The notes under the pieces were generated by a model. It was not told the DNA's origin. It saw only the letters and a program-made list of their open reading frames with translations, and made no database searches. The position numbers and the translations under genes are program-made. A DNA stretch of 64,000 nt from Helicobacter felistomachi (GTDB lineage Bacteria > Campylobacterota > Campylobacteria > Campylobacterales > Helicobacteraceae), in NCBI RefSeq assembly GCF_030296895.1, contig NZ_AP028022.1, positions 558,001-622,000 on the forward strand, written 5' to 3'. Shown piece after piece: positions 16,710 to 24,908 of this stretch. Within the stretch, counting starts at the first letter, position 1; every line of letters starts with the position of its first letter.

Positions 16710-18314
16710 ATGTTACAAGCCACCCAGCTTAGCATGCGCTACGCCACTAAAAAGCTCTTTGAAAATGTCAATTTAAAACTAGACGCACACAAACGCTATG
16801 GACTCATCGGGGCAAATGGCGCGGGCAAGAGCACCTTTTTAAAGATTTTAGCCGGACAGATCGAGGCGAGCAGTGGGGAGGTGAGCGTCAATGCGGGGCT
16901 AAAATTAGGAGTGTTAGGCCAAGACCAATACGCCTTTGAAGAGTTTAGCCTCAAAGACGCGGTATTAATGGGTAATAAAGTTTTATACAACGCCCTCAAA
17001 GAAAAAGAAAAGCTCTACACAGAAGCGGATTTAAGCGATGATGGGGTTAATGCCCGCCTAGCCGAGCTAGAGATGATCTGTGTGCAAGAAGACCCACTCT
17101 ATGAGTGTGAAGTGGTCGTGGAGAAAATCTTAGAGGATTTGGGTATCCCCGCACAGCGGCATAATGACTTGATGAAAAGCCTGCCTAGCAGCGATAAATT
17201 TAAAATCCTTTTAGCCCAAGTGCTCTTTCCTAAGCCCGATATTTTGCTCTTAGATGAGCCCACCAATAACTTAGATTTAAACGCCATCGCGTGGTTAGAA
17301 GAAAACTTAAAACGCCACGAGGGGACGATGGTCATCATCAGCCACGATCGCCACTTTTTAAACGCCGTTTGCACCCATATTTTGGATTTAGACTTTAACA
17401 CACTCAGAGAGTTTAGCGGCAATTACGATGATTGGTACATCGCCTCCACGCTCATTGCTAAACAAAAGGAAGCCGAGCGCAATAAAAAACTTAAAGAAAA
17501 GGAGGAATTAGAACGATTCATCGCGCGCTTTTCAGCCAATGCCAGCAAGGCACGCCAGGCCACCAGCCGCCAAAAGCAATTAGAAAAACTAGACATCCAA
17601 AGTATCGAAGTGTCTAGTAGGCGCGATCCGAGCATTCTTTTTAAACCCAACCGCACGATCGGCAATGAGGCTTTAGAGTGCAGCCACATTTCTAAAGCCT
17701 ATGGGGATTTGGTGGTGCTGAAAAATGTCAGTCTAAAAATCGCCCCCAAAGATAAGATCGCGCTCATTGGACCTAATGGCGCGGGCAAGAGCACGCTGTG
17801 TAAAATCCTAGTCGAGGAGTTGACTCCAGATAGCGGGAGCGTGCAATGGGGCGCGACCGTGCAAAGGGGCTACTTCCCTCAAGATGTGAGCGAGAGCATA
17901 CAAGGCGAGGAAAGTCTGTACCAATGGCTCTTTAACTTCAATAAAAAGATCGAGAGTAGCGAGGTGAGAAACGCTTTAGGGCGCATGCTCTTTAGCGGCG
18001 CGGAGCAAGAAAAAAGCGTGAGCGCACTCAGTGGGGGCGAAAAGCACCGCATGGTGCTAAGTAAACTCATGCTAGAAAAGGGCAATTTTTTAGTGTTAGA
18101 TGAGCCCACCAACCACCTAGACCTAGAGGCGATCATCGCTTTGGGTGAGGCGTTGTATAAATTTGAGGGGGCCCTGATTTGTGTGAGCCACGATCGTGAA
18201 CTCATCAGCGCGTACGCCAATCGCATCATTGAGCTAGTGCCCACAAATAAGGGTGCGAAAGTGATCGATTTTAAGGGGAGTTATGAAGAATATTTGGCAA
18301 GTAAAGGGGCTTGA
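16710..18314 (+). CDS. ybiT: ABC-F family ATPase, YbiT type
   Basis: A cytoplasmic, membrane-segment-free protein of 534 residues with two ABC ATPase domains. ABC-F proteins act on ribosomes or translation rather than transport. Domain 1 has 'GANGAGKST' and 'LLLDEPTNNLDL'; its signature is degenerate ('LPSSDKFK'), as in YbiT. A charged linker of about 80 residues ('KQKEAERNKKLKEKEELERF') follows. Domain 2 has 'GPNGAGKST', a normal 'LSGGEKHRM' and 'LVLDEPTNHLDL'. The ATG at 16710 is preferred over the GTG at 16707 because AGGA lies 7 bases before it. A fragment of a second 3' end is found at 19575. Confidence 0.92.
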   Translation: MLQATQLSMRYATKKLFENVNLKLDAHKRYGLIGANGAGKSTFLKILAGQIEASSGEVSVNAGLKLGVLGQDQYAFEEFSLKDAVLMGNKVLYNALKEKEKLYTEADLSDDGVNARLAELEMICVQEDPLYECEVVVEKILEDLGIPAQRHNDLMKSLPSSDKFKILLAQVLFPKPDILLLDEPTNNLDLNAIAWLEENLKRHEGTMVIISHDRHFLNAVCTHILDLDFNTLREFSGNYDDWYIASTLIAKQKEAERNKKLKEKEELERFIARFSANASKARQATSRQKQLEKLDIQSIEVSSRRDPSILFKPNRTIGNEALECSHISKAYGDLVVLKNVSLKIAPKDKIALIGPNGAGKSTLCKILVEELTPDSGSVQWGATVQRGYFPQDVSESIQGEESLYQWLFNFNKKIESSEVRNALGRMLFSGAEQEKSVSALSGGEKHRMVLSKLMLEKGNFLVLDEPTNHLDLEAIIALGEALYKFEGALICVSHDRELISAYANRIIELVPTNKGAKVIDFKGSYEEYLASKGA

Positions 18315-18428
18315 TGGGGCAGACCCCATTGAGCTGAACGATAAAAATTGACACCACCACAAAAGCATCCAATACGGATAGATTGATTAAAATATCGTTA
18401 CACGATTTCATCTACCTGTGGTGATTCA

Positions 18429-19538
18429 ATGCACATCCGTTTTACAATCATCTTTTTAGCTGTCTTTTTGTTAATGAATGGGTTTAGTTACATGCGTTTA
18501 AAGAAATTTGCCTACCCCTCTTTACGCTTTATCCCTATCGCCTTGTATGTTTTTGAAATTTTCTTTTTGCTCATACAGCGCAGGATGATCCCTAATTTCT
18601 TTGGTGCATTTAGGATTGTCTTATACACCATAGGCGGGATTAGTATTGCCACTAGCTTTATCATGTGCTTGCTCTTGCTCTTGCATACGCTGATCCTCAA
18701 AACCACGCCCAAAAATACCGACATCCATAGACGCCAAACCATCAAAAAACTCTTTGATGTGGGCGTGATTTTTTGGCTCTTTGCTTCGATCACCAAAGGT
18801 TTTTACAATGCAACCAATCTTGTGATCACAAAACGCCGCGTCAAGCTCAAGAATTTAAAACAAGCCCTCCATCTAGCTATGATCAGCGATGCGCATATCG
18901 GCGAGTATCTCAAAAAAGACTATTTGCAAAAGATCGTCGATCGCATCAATGCGCTCCACCCAGATATAGTTGTGATTGTGGGAGACTTAGCGGATTTAAA
19001 GGCAGAGTTGGTGCAAGAGGATTTAGCTCCGCTTAAAGACATCCAATCTCAATACGGCGTGTATTATGTGCTTGGCAATCACGAATATTACCACGGGGCG
19101 GCCGCTCTCATTGAGGTATTCAAAAGACATCATATACGCGTCTTGCAAAATGAGAGTGTCCCCGTAGCAGGACTCAATTTAATGGGGGTGAACGATCTAA
19201 TGGGGTATCGCTTCAAACATTTTGAACCTGATTTTAAAGCCGTTTTTACCAAGGCCAATCCCAATCTGCCTAGTATTTTACTCGCCCACCAACCCAAATC
19301 CCTCACACATTTAAAACAAAAACCCGACTTGATCTTGTGCGGACACACCCATGCCGGGCAGATATTCCCCTTTACTCTCTTGGTGTGGCTGGATCAAAAA
19401 TACATCTACGGCCATTATCATTTAAAAGATTGCCAAATGATCGTGAGTAGTGGTTGTGGCTTTTGGGGGCCCCCTGTGCGTATCTTCACCAAGAGCGAAA
19501 TCGTGTCTATCCATTTAGAGCCTGAAAATCAAGCCTAG
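18429..19538 (+). CDS. Membrane-anchored metallophosphoesterase, YkuE/YaeI-like
   Basis: A 369-residue protein. The first 130 residues carry about four hydrophobic helices. The rest is a calcineurin-like phosphoesterase domain with the two-metal ligand set: 'SDAHIGE' near 153, 'GDLAD' near 185, 'GNHEYY' near 215, 'LAHQP' near 285 and 'GHTHAGQ' near 305. Family members hydrolyse phosphomonoesters or pyrophosphates of membrane precursors; the substrate here is unknown. H. pylori HP1044 is a likely counterpart. It lies between the ABC-F gene and a duplicate of that gene's 3' end, so it may have been inserted by recombination. Confidence 0.87.
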   Translation: MHIRFTIIFLAVFLLMNGFSYMRLKKFAYPSLRFIPIALYVFEIFFLLIQRRMIPNFFGAFRIVLYTIGGISIATSFIMCLLLLLHTLILKTTPKNTDIHRRQTIKKLFDVGVIFWLFASITKGFYNATNLVITKRRVKLKNLKQALHLAMISDAHIGEYLKKDYLQKIVDRINALHPDIVVIVGDLADLKAELVQEDLAPLKDIQSQYGVYYVLGNHEYYHGAAALIEVFKRHHIRVLQNESVPVAGLNLMGVNDLMGYRFKHFEPDFKAVFTKANPNLPSILLAHQPKSLTHLKQKPDLILCGHTHAGQIFPFTLLVWLDQKYIYGHYHLKDCQMIVSSGCGFWGPPVRIFTKSEIVSIHLEPENQA

Positions 19539-19574
19539 TGTTTAGATACGATGTGTCTTTTGACTTTATTTGGT

Positions 19575-19706
19575 TGCAATCGCGATCGCGAGCGTATCAG
19601 TGCCTATACCAACCGCATTATAGAGCTTATCCCCACCCAACAAAGGCGCAAAGATGATCGATTTTAAGGGGAGTTGTGAAGAGTATTTAGCCAGCAAGGA
19701 GGTTAA
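19575..19706 (+). pseudogene. Remnant of the 3' end of an ABC-F (YbiT-type) gene
   Basis: About 130 bases closely match the last part of the ABC-F gene at 18187-18314. It translates as 'DRERISAYTNRIIELIP', the counterpart of 'DRELISAYANRIIELVP'. It then shifts frame near 19650 and ends with the match of 'FKGSYEEYLASKGA'. Sequence before 19575 does not match. It therefore looks like a scar of a duplication or exchange that placed the phosphoesterase gene between two ABC-F ends. Confidence 0.7.
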
Positions 19707-19785
19707 AAATGGGTGGGGGTTCGCCCACTTAGATTTACAAAAGGGAGTTTTTAGCCCTTGTTTAAACTCAAATTATTGATTCACA

Positions 19786-19796
19786 ACTTACAATAC
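19786..19796 (+). promoter_or_regulatory. Candidate -10 element of the HpaA-family lipoprotein gene
   Basis: TACAAT at 19789-19794, 35 bases before the ATG at 19830. No clear -35. A small hairpin (AAGGG...CCCTT) lies upstream near 19740-19760 and may end transcription coming from the left. Confidence 0.4.
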
Positions 19797-19829
19797 GTGG
19801 CCTCTAACCATTTCAAATAAGGGAATTTT

Positions 19830-20621
19830 ATGCGAAAATACACAAGCATTTTATCGACATTGATGGGAATCTCCCTAGCACTCTCAGGCTGTGCGACAAA
19901 CACAAGCACACATGCCGCAAGCAACCAACTGCACGCAAAGAATGTAACCCCCATAAACTTTAACTACCGCATCCACATTGGTCAAGAAGCTCCAAACGAA
20001 CACGTCACCGCCATTTTAACCCCGCATATCCAAGCTGATGAAAATGTCCAACCCTACATCGCAAAATTCCAAAATGCCCTAGCGACGCAAGTCCAAGAGA
20101 TTCTCCAAAGAAAGGGCTACACCGTTATACGCATTGCATCCGCCAAAGATTTCACACCCACACAAAAAAATACGATCTACTCTCTATTAAAAATCAAGGG
20201 GTGGATAGGCATCCTAGAAGAGACCAACATTGACATCAAGAACCCGCAAGATCCCAACACACAAACACAAGCGGCGCAGAGTGCAGGGGCGGTGATTTTA
20301 CAATTCATTGAACCCAAGACAGGGCGGACAACCCACAACATCGCCATCAACATCGGTGCAGAACAAGCCATCACTTACTCTAACTTTCAAGAATCGGTCA
20401 TCTTAAGTGGGTTTGCGGGGGCAAATGCGGTTAGTCTTGGCGACACTGCAAACAATGCAAACAATACCGAATTGGGCGGTCCTATGGATAAAAATCATGA
20501 CGATGCCGTCCATAAAATCCTCAACAAAGTGTATAAAGTAGTGCTAGAAAGAGTGATCTCTTGGGCGCAACACTCTAATCTAAAGCAATACAGGCGCGTG
20601 ATCGATCAAATTAGAAAGTAA
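19830..20621 (+). CDS. HpaA-family lipoprotein (neuraminyllactose-binding haemagglutinin paralogue)
   Basis: A 263-residue lipoprotein. The signal peptide ends in the lipobox 'LALSGC' with the acylated cysteine at about residue 21. The mature part follows the HpaA pattern: 'INFNYRIHIGQEAP' (H. pylori 'LKLNYHPASEK'), then 'FQNALATQVQEILQRKGYTVI' (HpaA 'QTVLKVEQILQNQGYKVI'), and at the end 'DAVHKILNKVYKVVLERV'. HpaA is a surface or flagellar-sheath lipoprotein of Helicobacter and this is one of its paralogues. Sialic acid binding is not established for the family as a whole. The ribosome site AAGGGAA is 5-6 bases upstream of the ATG. Confidence 0.85.
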   Translation: MRKYTSILSTLMGISLALSGCATNTSTHAASNQLHAKNVTPINFNYRIHIGQEAPNEHVTAILTPHIQADENVQPYIAKFQNALATQVQEILQRKGYTVIRIASAKDFTPTQKNTIYSLLKIKGWIGILEETNIDIKNPQDPNTQTQAAQSAGAVILQFIEPKTGRTTHNIAINIGAEQAITYSNFQESVILSGFAGANAVSLGDTANNANNTELGGPMDKNHDDAVHKILNKVYKVVLERVISWAQHSNLKQYRRVIDQIRK

Positions 20622-20805
20622 ATTGAGACAACACAACCAAACCTGGCGGGTTTAAGCACGCCAAACCCACAGGACCCCCCTAACAATACAAGGGTGTAAG
20701 TGGCGGATTAAGGGGTTATGGGGCGCGGAGTCGTGAAGTTTGACGAGGCTTGGTTTTTGTGCTGGCATTTGGCGTTCATTTTATTTTTGTGGAGAGAGTT
20801 TTGAT

Positions 20806-21040
20806 ATGCTGAAAAAAGCGATCGGCAATCAGCAAGTGCAAGGCAAGCAAAGGCAGACTTCTAGCACTCTCTTTAGCCCTTTTTTCTCTCGTCCTTTTGG
20901 GGGCTGAAAAAAGTGGGGCGTTTAGAGCGGGGGGCTTTCAGTATTCAAATTTTAGCGGAATACAAAGGTCAAGCAACCCCGTTCTATACCAGGTCTTAGG
21001 ACAATCAAGCGGGCTAAATGGCAACCTTTCTAAAAAATGA
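20806..21040 (+). pseudogene. Truncated 5' fragment of a Hop-type outer membrane protein gene
   Basis: An ATG with GGAGAGAG upstream opens 'MLKKAIGNQQ', but the signal peptide proper ('LLALSLALFSLVLLGAEKSG') is in another frame, so there is a frameshift near 20820-20850. The mature start 'GAFRAGGFQYSNFSG' has the character of Helicobacter OMPs. The frame ends at a TGA at 21038 after 'GLNGNLSKK'. Nothing of the barrel follows. Only the first 60 or so codons of a former OMP gene remain. Confidence 0.6.
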
Positions 21041-21287
21041 ATCATGGGGATTTCGTTTAGAACTTTGAGCTTGCTTTGTTGTACAGCGCACATCGTTATC
21101 TTCTAATCTCTCGTCAATTGATCATCGATCTATTATGTTCTTTAGAAACTGTTGTAGCTCTTGTTTCTGTCCTACCTGTTCTATGTTTTCCATCACAACA
21201 CCCTTTCTTAAGAATAATGTCAAGAATTAATGCAGAGTGAGTCCCCAGATCCAAACAAATTACTGATGAAAGAAACCACCCAAATGT
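21041..21287. other. Intergenic region with one small minus-strand ORF candidate
   Basis: About 250 AT-rich bases between the OMP remnant and the FkbM gene. On the minus strand an ATG at 21193 with AAAGGG upstream opens a 23-codon frame ('MENIEQVGQKQELQQ...') that ends at 21122. It could be the leftover start of a lost gene or a small protein. Nothing else was recognised. Confidence 0.3.
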
Positions 21288-22145
21288 TCAATTTCTCAAA
21301 AATATATAATCTGCATAGCCTATCTTTTCAACCATTTTATAGCCATAAGAGCGCAGAATATCGCTCACTTCACTATATTTCTCAACAAAAATTTCTATTT
21401 GTATAGCAGGGCTATGCTGCTCTAAGAACCCCCCCCCCCCCCCCCGCAAAACATGGCTTTCAAAAGTCTCGACATCAATTTTTACAAAATCAATCTTGTC
21501 TGCAAATTTACCTTCTTTTTGCAATTCATCTAAACTTATGATGGGTAAATTCCCATGTTCATCATTTTTTAAATGAGTCCCACCCGTATTGCAAGCAGAA
21601 AAACTCTCTATACTTGCTCTACCTACCTGCTCTCCCAATGCGACATTGTGTGGGATGATCACATCTTGCAGGGAATTAAGTTCAATGTTTTTGCATAAAA
21701 TTTCATAATTTTCCTTTAATGGTTCAAAAGCATAGACTTTTTTTGCCTTGCGCACAAGAGCATAATAAAGAGCGTTATTGCCGATATTTGAGCCTATATC
21801 TAAAACATTAGCCCCATCTTTGAAATATTTATCTGCTTGCTGTATGGTACAAATATCGTAAAAATTGTCGTCCATTACTATATAATTTTGAATAATATCA
21901 ACTGAGACACTGGGTAGGTACATAGCAATTTCCCTAACACCTGGATATTTGTGATTAAGGACATCTTTATTAAATGTAAAAATCTTGTCTTTGGATTGTC
22001 TTAGTTGTTCTACTCTTATCCTTGAAATCTCTTTCTTAAGTGAAGCAGCTAAAGTCGCCAATCTTGGCTCTAGGTATCTATCCAACACGCGCCCAGCTTG
22101 TCTTCTTATCCCTTTGAGTAATCGATGAAACATCTCAGACATCAT
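21288..22145 (-). CDS. FkbM-family SAM-dependent methyltransferase, phase-variable
   Basis: A 285-residue methyltransferase from the ATG at 22145, which has TAGGGAG about 6 bases upstream; a TTG at 22190 is a less likely start. The SAM-binding loop 'VLDIGSNIGNNALYYA' is at about residues 114-129, followed by 'VYAFEPLKENYEIL'. The acidic motif 'DFVKIDVETFESHVLRG' is typical of FkbM (Methyltransf_21) proteins, which O-methylate sugars or glycans. Directly after 'VLRG' the gene contains a 17-base G tract read as four glycines, then 'FLEQHSPAIQIEI'. As written the frame is open (ON). Neighbours are remnants of accessory genes. Confidence 0.88.
   Translation of the reverse strand: MMSEMFHRLLKGIRRQAGRVLDRYLEPRLATLAASLKKEISRIRVEQLRQSKDKIFTFNKDVLNHKYPGVREIAMYLPSVSVDIIQNYIVMDDNFYDICTIQQADKYFKDGANVLDIGSNIGNNALYYALVRKAKKVYAFEPLKENYEILCKNIELNSLQDVIIPHNVALGEQVGRASIESFSACNTGGTHLKNDEHGNLPIISLDELQKEGKFADKIDFVKIDVETFESHVLRGGGGGFLEQHSPAIQIEIFVEKYSEVSDILRSYGYKMVEKIGYADYIFLRN
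21429..21445 (-). repeat. Poly-G(17) phase-variation tract inside the FkbM methyltransferase gene
   Basis: Seventeen consecutive C on the plus strand (G on the coding strand). With 16 G the frame meets TAG two codons later; with 18 G it meets TAG five codons later. Only lengths of 17 plus or minus multiples of three keep the gene on. This is the classic slipped-strand switch of Helicobacter and Campylobacter surface genes. Confidence 0.9.
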
Positions 22146-22267
22146 TTTTCTCCCTAATACAAAACACTTTGAAAGTGCAATACTACCCAAGTCATGTTAA
22201 AACTTTACTTGTGGTTCAACGACCTTAGCAGTGGAAAGACGATGTTAATCGCCTACAAGCAGAAACT

Positions 22268-22698
22268 CTACCATGCAAGCAAGCACAAGCACATCAGCAA
22301 GCTTCTGCGCTTTTTGTCTTGCTCTTTAAGCACATAGGTATACCGCAAGACATCTTCCCTAAGCTCAAAGCTCATAGCGTCTATCGCCCCATTGCGCAAC
22401 ACAAAGCCCATATTTAAAGCTCTGCACTGTTCAATCCCCCCGTCTTTTCTGTGCCAAAATGTTTAATGAGGATTTTCCTAGCCCCTATCTTACGGCTACC
22501 CGTTTCCAGGGTATAAAGCTCTTGTAAGTCTTTGCCTTGTAATAAGCTGGATAAAATCCCCTCTTCGTCTACGAATTTGCGCTTTAGGTATTTCTTCACA
22601 TTTTCGGGTAAGTCCTTAAAGGCGATTTGGCTGTGTAGGGCCTTTTGTAAGAGATTTTACAGTTTGCGCATGTTTTGTTTGTAGGCTTTGTTGTTAGA
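22268..22698 (-). pseudogene. Remnant of a DUF3519 / BECR-type nuclease-domain protein gene
   Basis: On the minus strand one frame reads 'NNKAYKQNMRKL', TAA, 'NLLQKALHSQIAFKDLPENV', 'EEGILSSLLQGKDLQELY', 'ARKILIKHFGTEKTGGLNS', TAA, 'NMGFVLRNGAIDAMSF' and 'YTYVLKEQDKKRR', then TAG at 22268. The 'GARKILIKHFG' and 'GLNSAEL*NMGFVLRNG' patterns resemble the C-terminal domain of large Helicobacter plasmid- or ICE-borne proteins (DUF3519, a barnase/colicin E5-like fold). That assignment is from memory and moderate. Two internal stops and no start make it a remnant. Confidence 0.5.
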
Positions 22699-22919
22699 CC
22701 ACGCTTAAAAGATTGTCGCCCACGGCGTGTGTGCTGATGTGTTAGCCTATTCTTGCAGCTCTTGTGGAGTGATGCGCCATCACGTATATTAAAAACGTGA
22801 TCGACACAATTTTACAAATTAAGAAATTTGCAACGAATCGGTGTAAATGGCTTTAAAGAGTTTTGTCCAGTGTCTGATACACTGCCTAGACAAAAGCAAA
22901 TTCTCATGCAAAAAACGCA

Positions 22920-22952
22920 TTGCATTTTTTTTAACAAAAAAGGTTACAATAG
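22920..22952 (+). promoter_or_regulatory. Candidate promoter of comB6
   Basis: TTGCAT at 22920-22925 and TACAAT at 22945-22950 with 19 bases between. The -10 end lies about 26 bases before the TTG start of comB6. The 270 bases before it hold no gene. Confidence 0.4.
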
Positions 22953-22976
22953 CTGTTTTGTATACAAGGCTCAAAT

Positions 22977-24044
22977 TTGCAACTCTACCAAAGTGTCTTG
23001 CACTTCTTTTTAGACCCCACGCACGCCCTACTCACACAAATCGGGCAAGAGATTTTGCAAAATGCCCCCTTCCGGCTTTTATGTAACCTTGCTATGCTGA
23101 TCGCGCTCATGCTGTGGGTCGTAAATCGGGTGCGTTTAGCCGACTTCTTTTTCCTAAGAACCTTGTTCTCCCTTTGCGCCTATGCGCTGTTTTTCACGCT
23201 CTTTAACTACGCCACACACAACCCAACCGCCTTTTACACACAGCTAAAAGAGCTGATCTTTTACGCCCCTAATGTCTTAACCCAACTCGTGCAACAAAGC
23301 CTGCAAGCCTCAAGCACTGCCTTCAACACCGACCCCACGCATTTTAATTTAGAGTTTTTACTAAACCAAAGCTTTCACAGCCTAGTGCTGCTAGCCACGC
23401 AAGCGCAAGGGCATTTAAACAACTTCATGGCGGGCTTTGTGTGTGCCCTTGTTGTAGCACAAGGGGCGCTACTCACCTATACTTTGGCGTTGACCTTAAT
23501 CGTGTCTATTGAGCTGTTGCTGTGGCTTGCTTTGGCGGTGTTTGTCCTGCCTTTGGGGTTATTTGCCCCTAAACTTTTGTGGCACTATGCCAAAAAGTGC
23601 ATGGCTTTGGCGTTTTACCAACCCCTAATTTTACTGCTTGCCTTTTACAACGCCCAAATTTTGCAACACTTGATTAGAACCCTTTTGCCAGCACCCACAG
23701 CTCCAACGCCCCCCTTGATCGGGGCGTATTTGACCCTTATTGTCAGCACACTTTTGGTTTTATTTTTGTTATACCGCGTGCCCACCTTCCTCAATAGCTT
23801 GTTTGCCACGCAAGGGAGCGTGCAAGACCTGCAAGCCATGCTAAGTGCCAGTAAAAACGCATGGCTACAACACAGCCAAAGCGTGTTAAACGCCCCCCAA
23901 AGTAGCTCACCAAGCCTAGAGCAACACCACACCAGCACCCACAGCGCACAAGAGCCCCTAAAAGAGCCCTCTTTTCAAGTGCAAACCCTAAGCACCCCCA
24001 AAGTGCAAATACACCAAATTAAGGACAAGCATGAGATTGTTTAG
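22977..24044 (+). CDS. comB6: ComB6-like polytopic VirB6/TrbL-family protein of the ComB type IV secretion system
   Basis: Inner membrane channel component of the DNA-uptake type IV secretion system of Helicobacter. The 355-residue protein has about six hydrophobic helices (around residues 35-55, 65-80, 145-175, 180-205, 215-230 and 245-265). A hydrophilic C-terminal tail rich in serine, histidine and proline follows. VirB6-family proteins have little sequence conservation; the assignment rests on topology and on the next gene, which is clearly comB7. The start TTG at 22977 has AAGG 7 bases upstream. The usual followers comB8, comB9 and comB10 are not present after comB7. Confidence 0.7.
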   Translation: MQLYQSVLHFFLDPTHALLTQIGQEILQNAPFRLLCNLAMLIALMLWVVNRVRLADFFFLRTLFSLCAYALFFTLFNYATHNPTAFYTQLKELIFYAPNVLTQLVQQSLQASSTAFNTDPTHFNLEFLLNQSFHSLVLLATQAQGHLNNFMAGFVCALVVAQGALLTYTLALTLIVSIELLLWLALAVFVLPLGLFAPKLLWHYAKKCMALAFYQPLILLLAFYNAQILQHLIRTLLPAPTAPTPPLIGAYLTLIVSTLLVLFLLYRVPTFLNSLFATQGSVQDLQAMLSASKNAWLQHSQSVLNAPQSSSPSLEQHHTSTHSAQEPLKEPSFQVQTLSTPKVQIHQIKDKHEIV

Positions 24045-24186
24045 CCTGCTTTTAGCCCTTAGTCTGTCCGCTTGCACGAGCAAGTTTTACGAAATGCAAA
24101 AAAGCCCTTGCGCGCTTATAAGTGGAAAAACGCATGCAATTTCTCCAACACCACTTCAGGGATCGCATCCTCGTGTATCTCTGTGA
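24031..24186 (+). CDS. comB7: ComB7-like small lipoprotein, 3' end replaced by foreign sequence
   Basis: The ATG at 24031 overlaps the end of comB6 and has AAGGAC 4-5 bases upstream. The peptide has a short signal sequence with lipobox 'LSAC' (Cys15) followed by 'TSKFYEMQKSPC'. H. pylori ComB7, as I recall it, has 'CTSKVHEMKKSPC' at the same place. ComB7 is the VirB7-like lipoprotein that stabilises ComB9 in DNA uptake. After 'KSPC' the frame runs into the antisense of the next, convergent gene and stops at 24186 (51 codons). The natural end and comB8-10 are missing, so a rearrangement breakpoint lies near 24113. The conserved part is complete and could still be made. Confidence 0.7.
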   Translation: MRLFSLLLALSLSACTSKFYEMQKSPCALISGKTHAISPTPLQGSHPRVSL

Positions 24187-24892
24187 AAAAGGGGCTGTTA
24201 AATTGCGGGCTAATGGCGTTTTTATCCAACCAAAAGTTAGAATCTAAAACGGGGATAGGCGCTGCAAACCCACAAAAATGTAAAGCATCTGCACGCCTAA
24301 AACCAATCTCCCAGTGGTAACTGCCTGCGGTGTTTAAGATAGGCTGGTAAAGGCTTTGGGCGACTTCTTGGGTGCGCTCATCAAACAAGAGCCCCCGCAC
24401 TTTAGAGTCCTTGTAAGAGCGCAGCCAGTCGGCGTAATACATGCTCGCATTTTCAATGTCCTCTTCGCTAAAGTCGGTGTCCGCCCCCACCGCCTGTGCG
24501 CTCATTTGCAAAAGCTGGAGCGGAGAGGGCAGCTGGGTCAAAATATGCACATGCAAAGTGTTTGTAGCCGTGTTGACTAAAGAACTTGTGCCTTCCTTAA
24601 TGCCCTCATCTTGCATGAACACCTTGAGTGCGTAACCTTGGCGTTTCTTTTCGCCCATTTTGGCGACCAACTCAGTGTTTGTCTTTAACTCCTCCTCTAG
24701 CATTTTGTCAAAGCGCAAAACGAGCACATCTACCCTTAAGAGCGCGGCCACTTGCTTCATATAATTGCTGTAAAGCGTGGGGTCGTGCCATGGGTAGGGC
24801 TTGTGTTGCATCAACACCTTATGGGCGTAGGCGCGGGCATCGGCGACCAACACCGCCCTTTTTTGCTCCAAAATTTCCTTTAAGGGATTCAT
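24116..24892 (-). CDS. Conserved protein of unknown function, 258 residues
   Basis: Not recognised. A soluble, mostly helical protein without signal peptide; composition and codon use resemble core genes. Features seen: a helical N-terminus with 'HKPYPWHDPTLYSNYMKQ', a long middle helix 'FDKMLEEELKTNTELVAKMGEKKRQGY', and an aromatic C-terminal region 'YHWEIGFRRADALHFCGF'. It converges on comB7 and overlaps it by 71 bases. Its promoter seems to lie inside a palindrome at 24909-24933, so it is probably regulated. No functional guess is justified. Confidence 0.7.
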   Translation of the reverse strand: MNPLKEILEQKRAVLVADARAYAHKVLMQHKPYPWHDPTLYSNYMKQVAALLRVDVLVLRFDKMLEEELKTNTELVAKMGEKKRQGYALKVFMQDEGIKEGTSSLVNTATNTLHVHILTQLPSPLQLLQMSAQAVGADTDFSEEDIENASMYYADWLRSYKDSKVRGLLFDERTQEVAQSLYQPILNTAGSYHWEIGFRRADALHFCGFAAPIPVLDSNFWLDKNAISPQFNSPFFTEIHEDAIPEVVLEKLHAFFHL

Positions 24893-24908
24893 CTAAAACC
24901 TTTCTAAT

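Noticed and set aside
18355-18423. CACCACA...TGTGGTG inverted repeat before the phosphoesterase gene as a riboswitch
   Set aside because: Only seven pairs with a 55-base loop and no recognisable riboswitch core; too weak to call, though it could mask the ribosome site.
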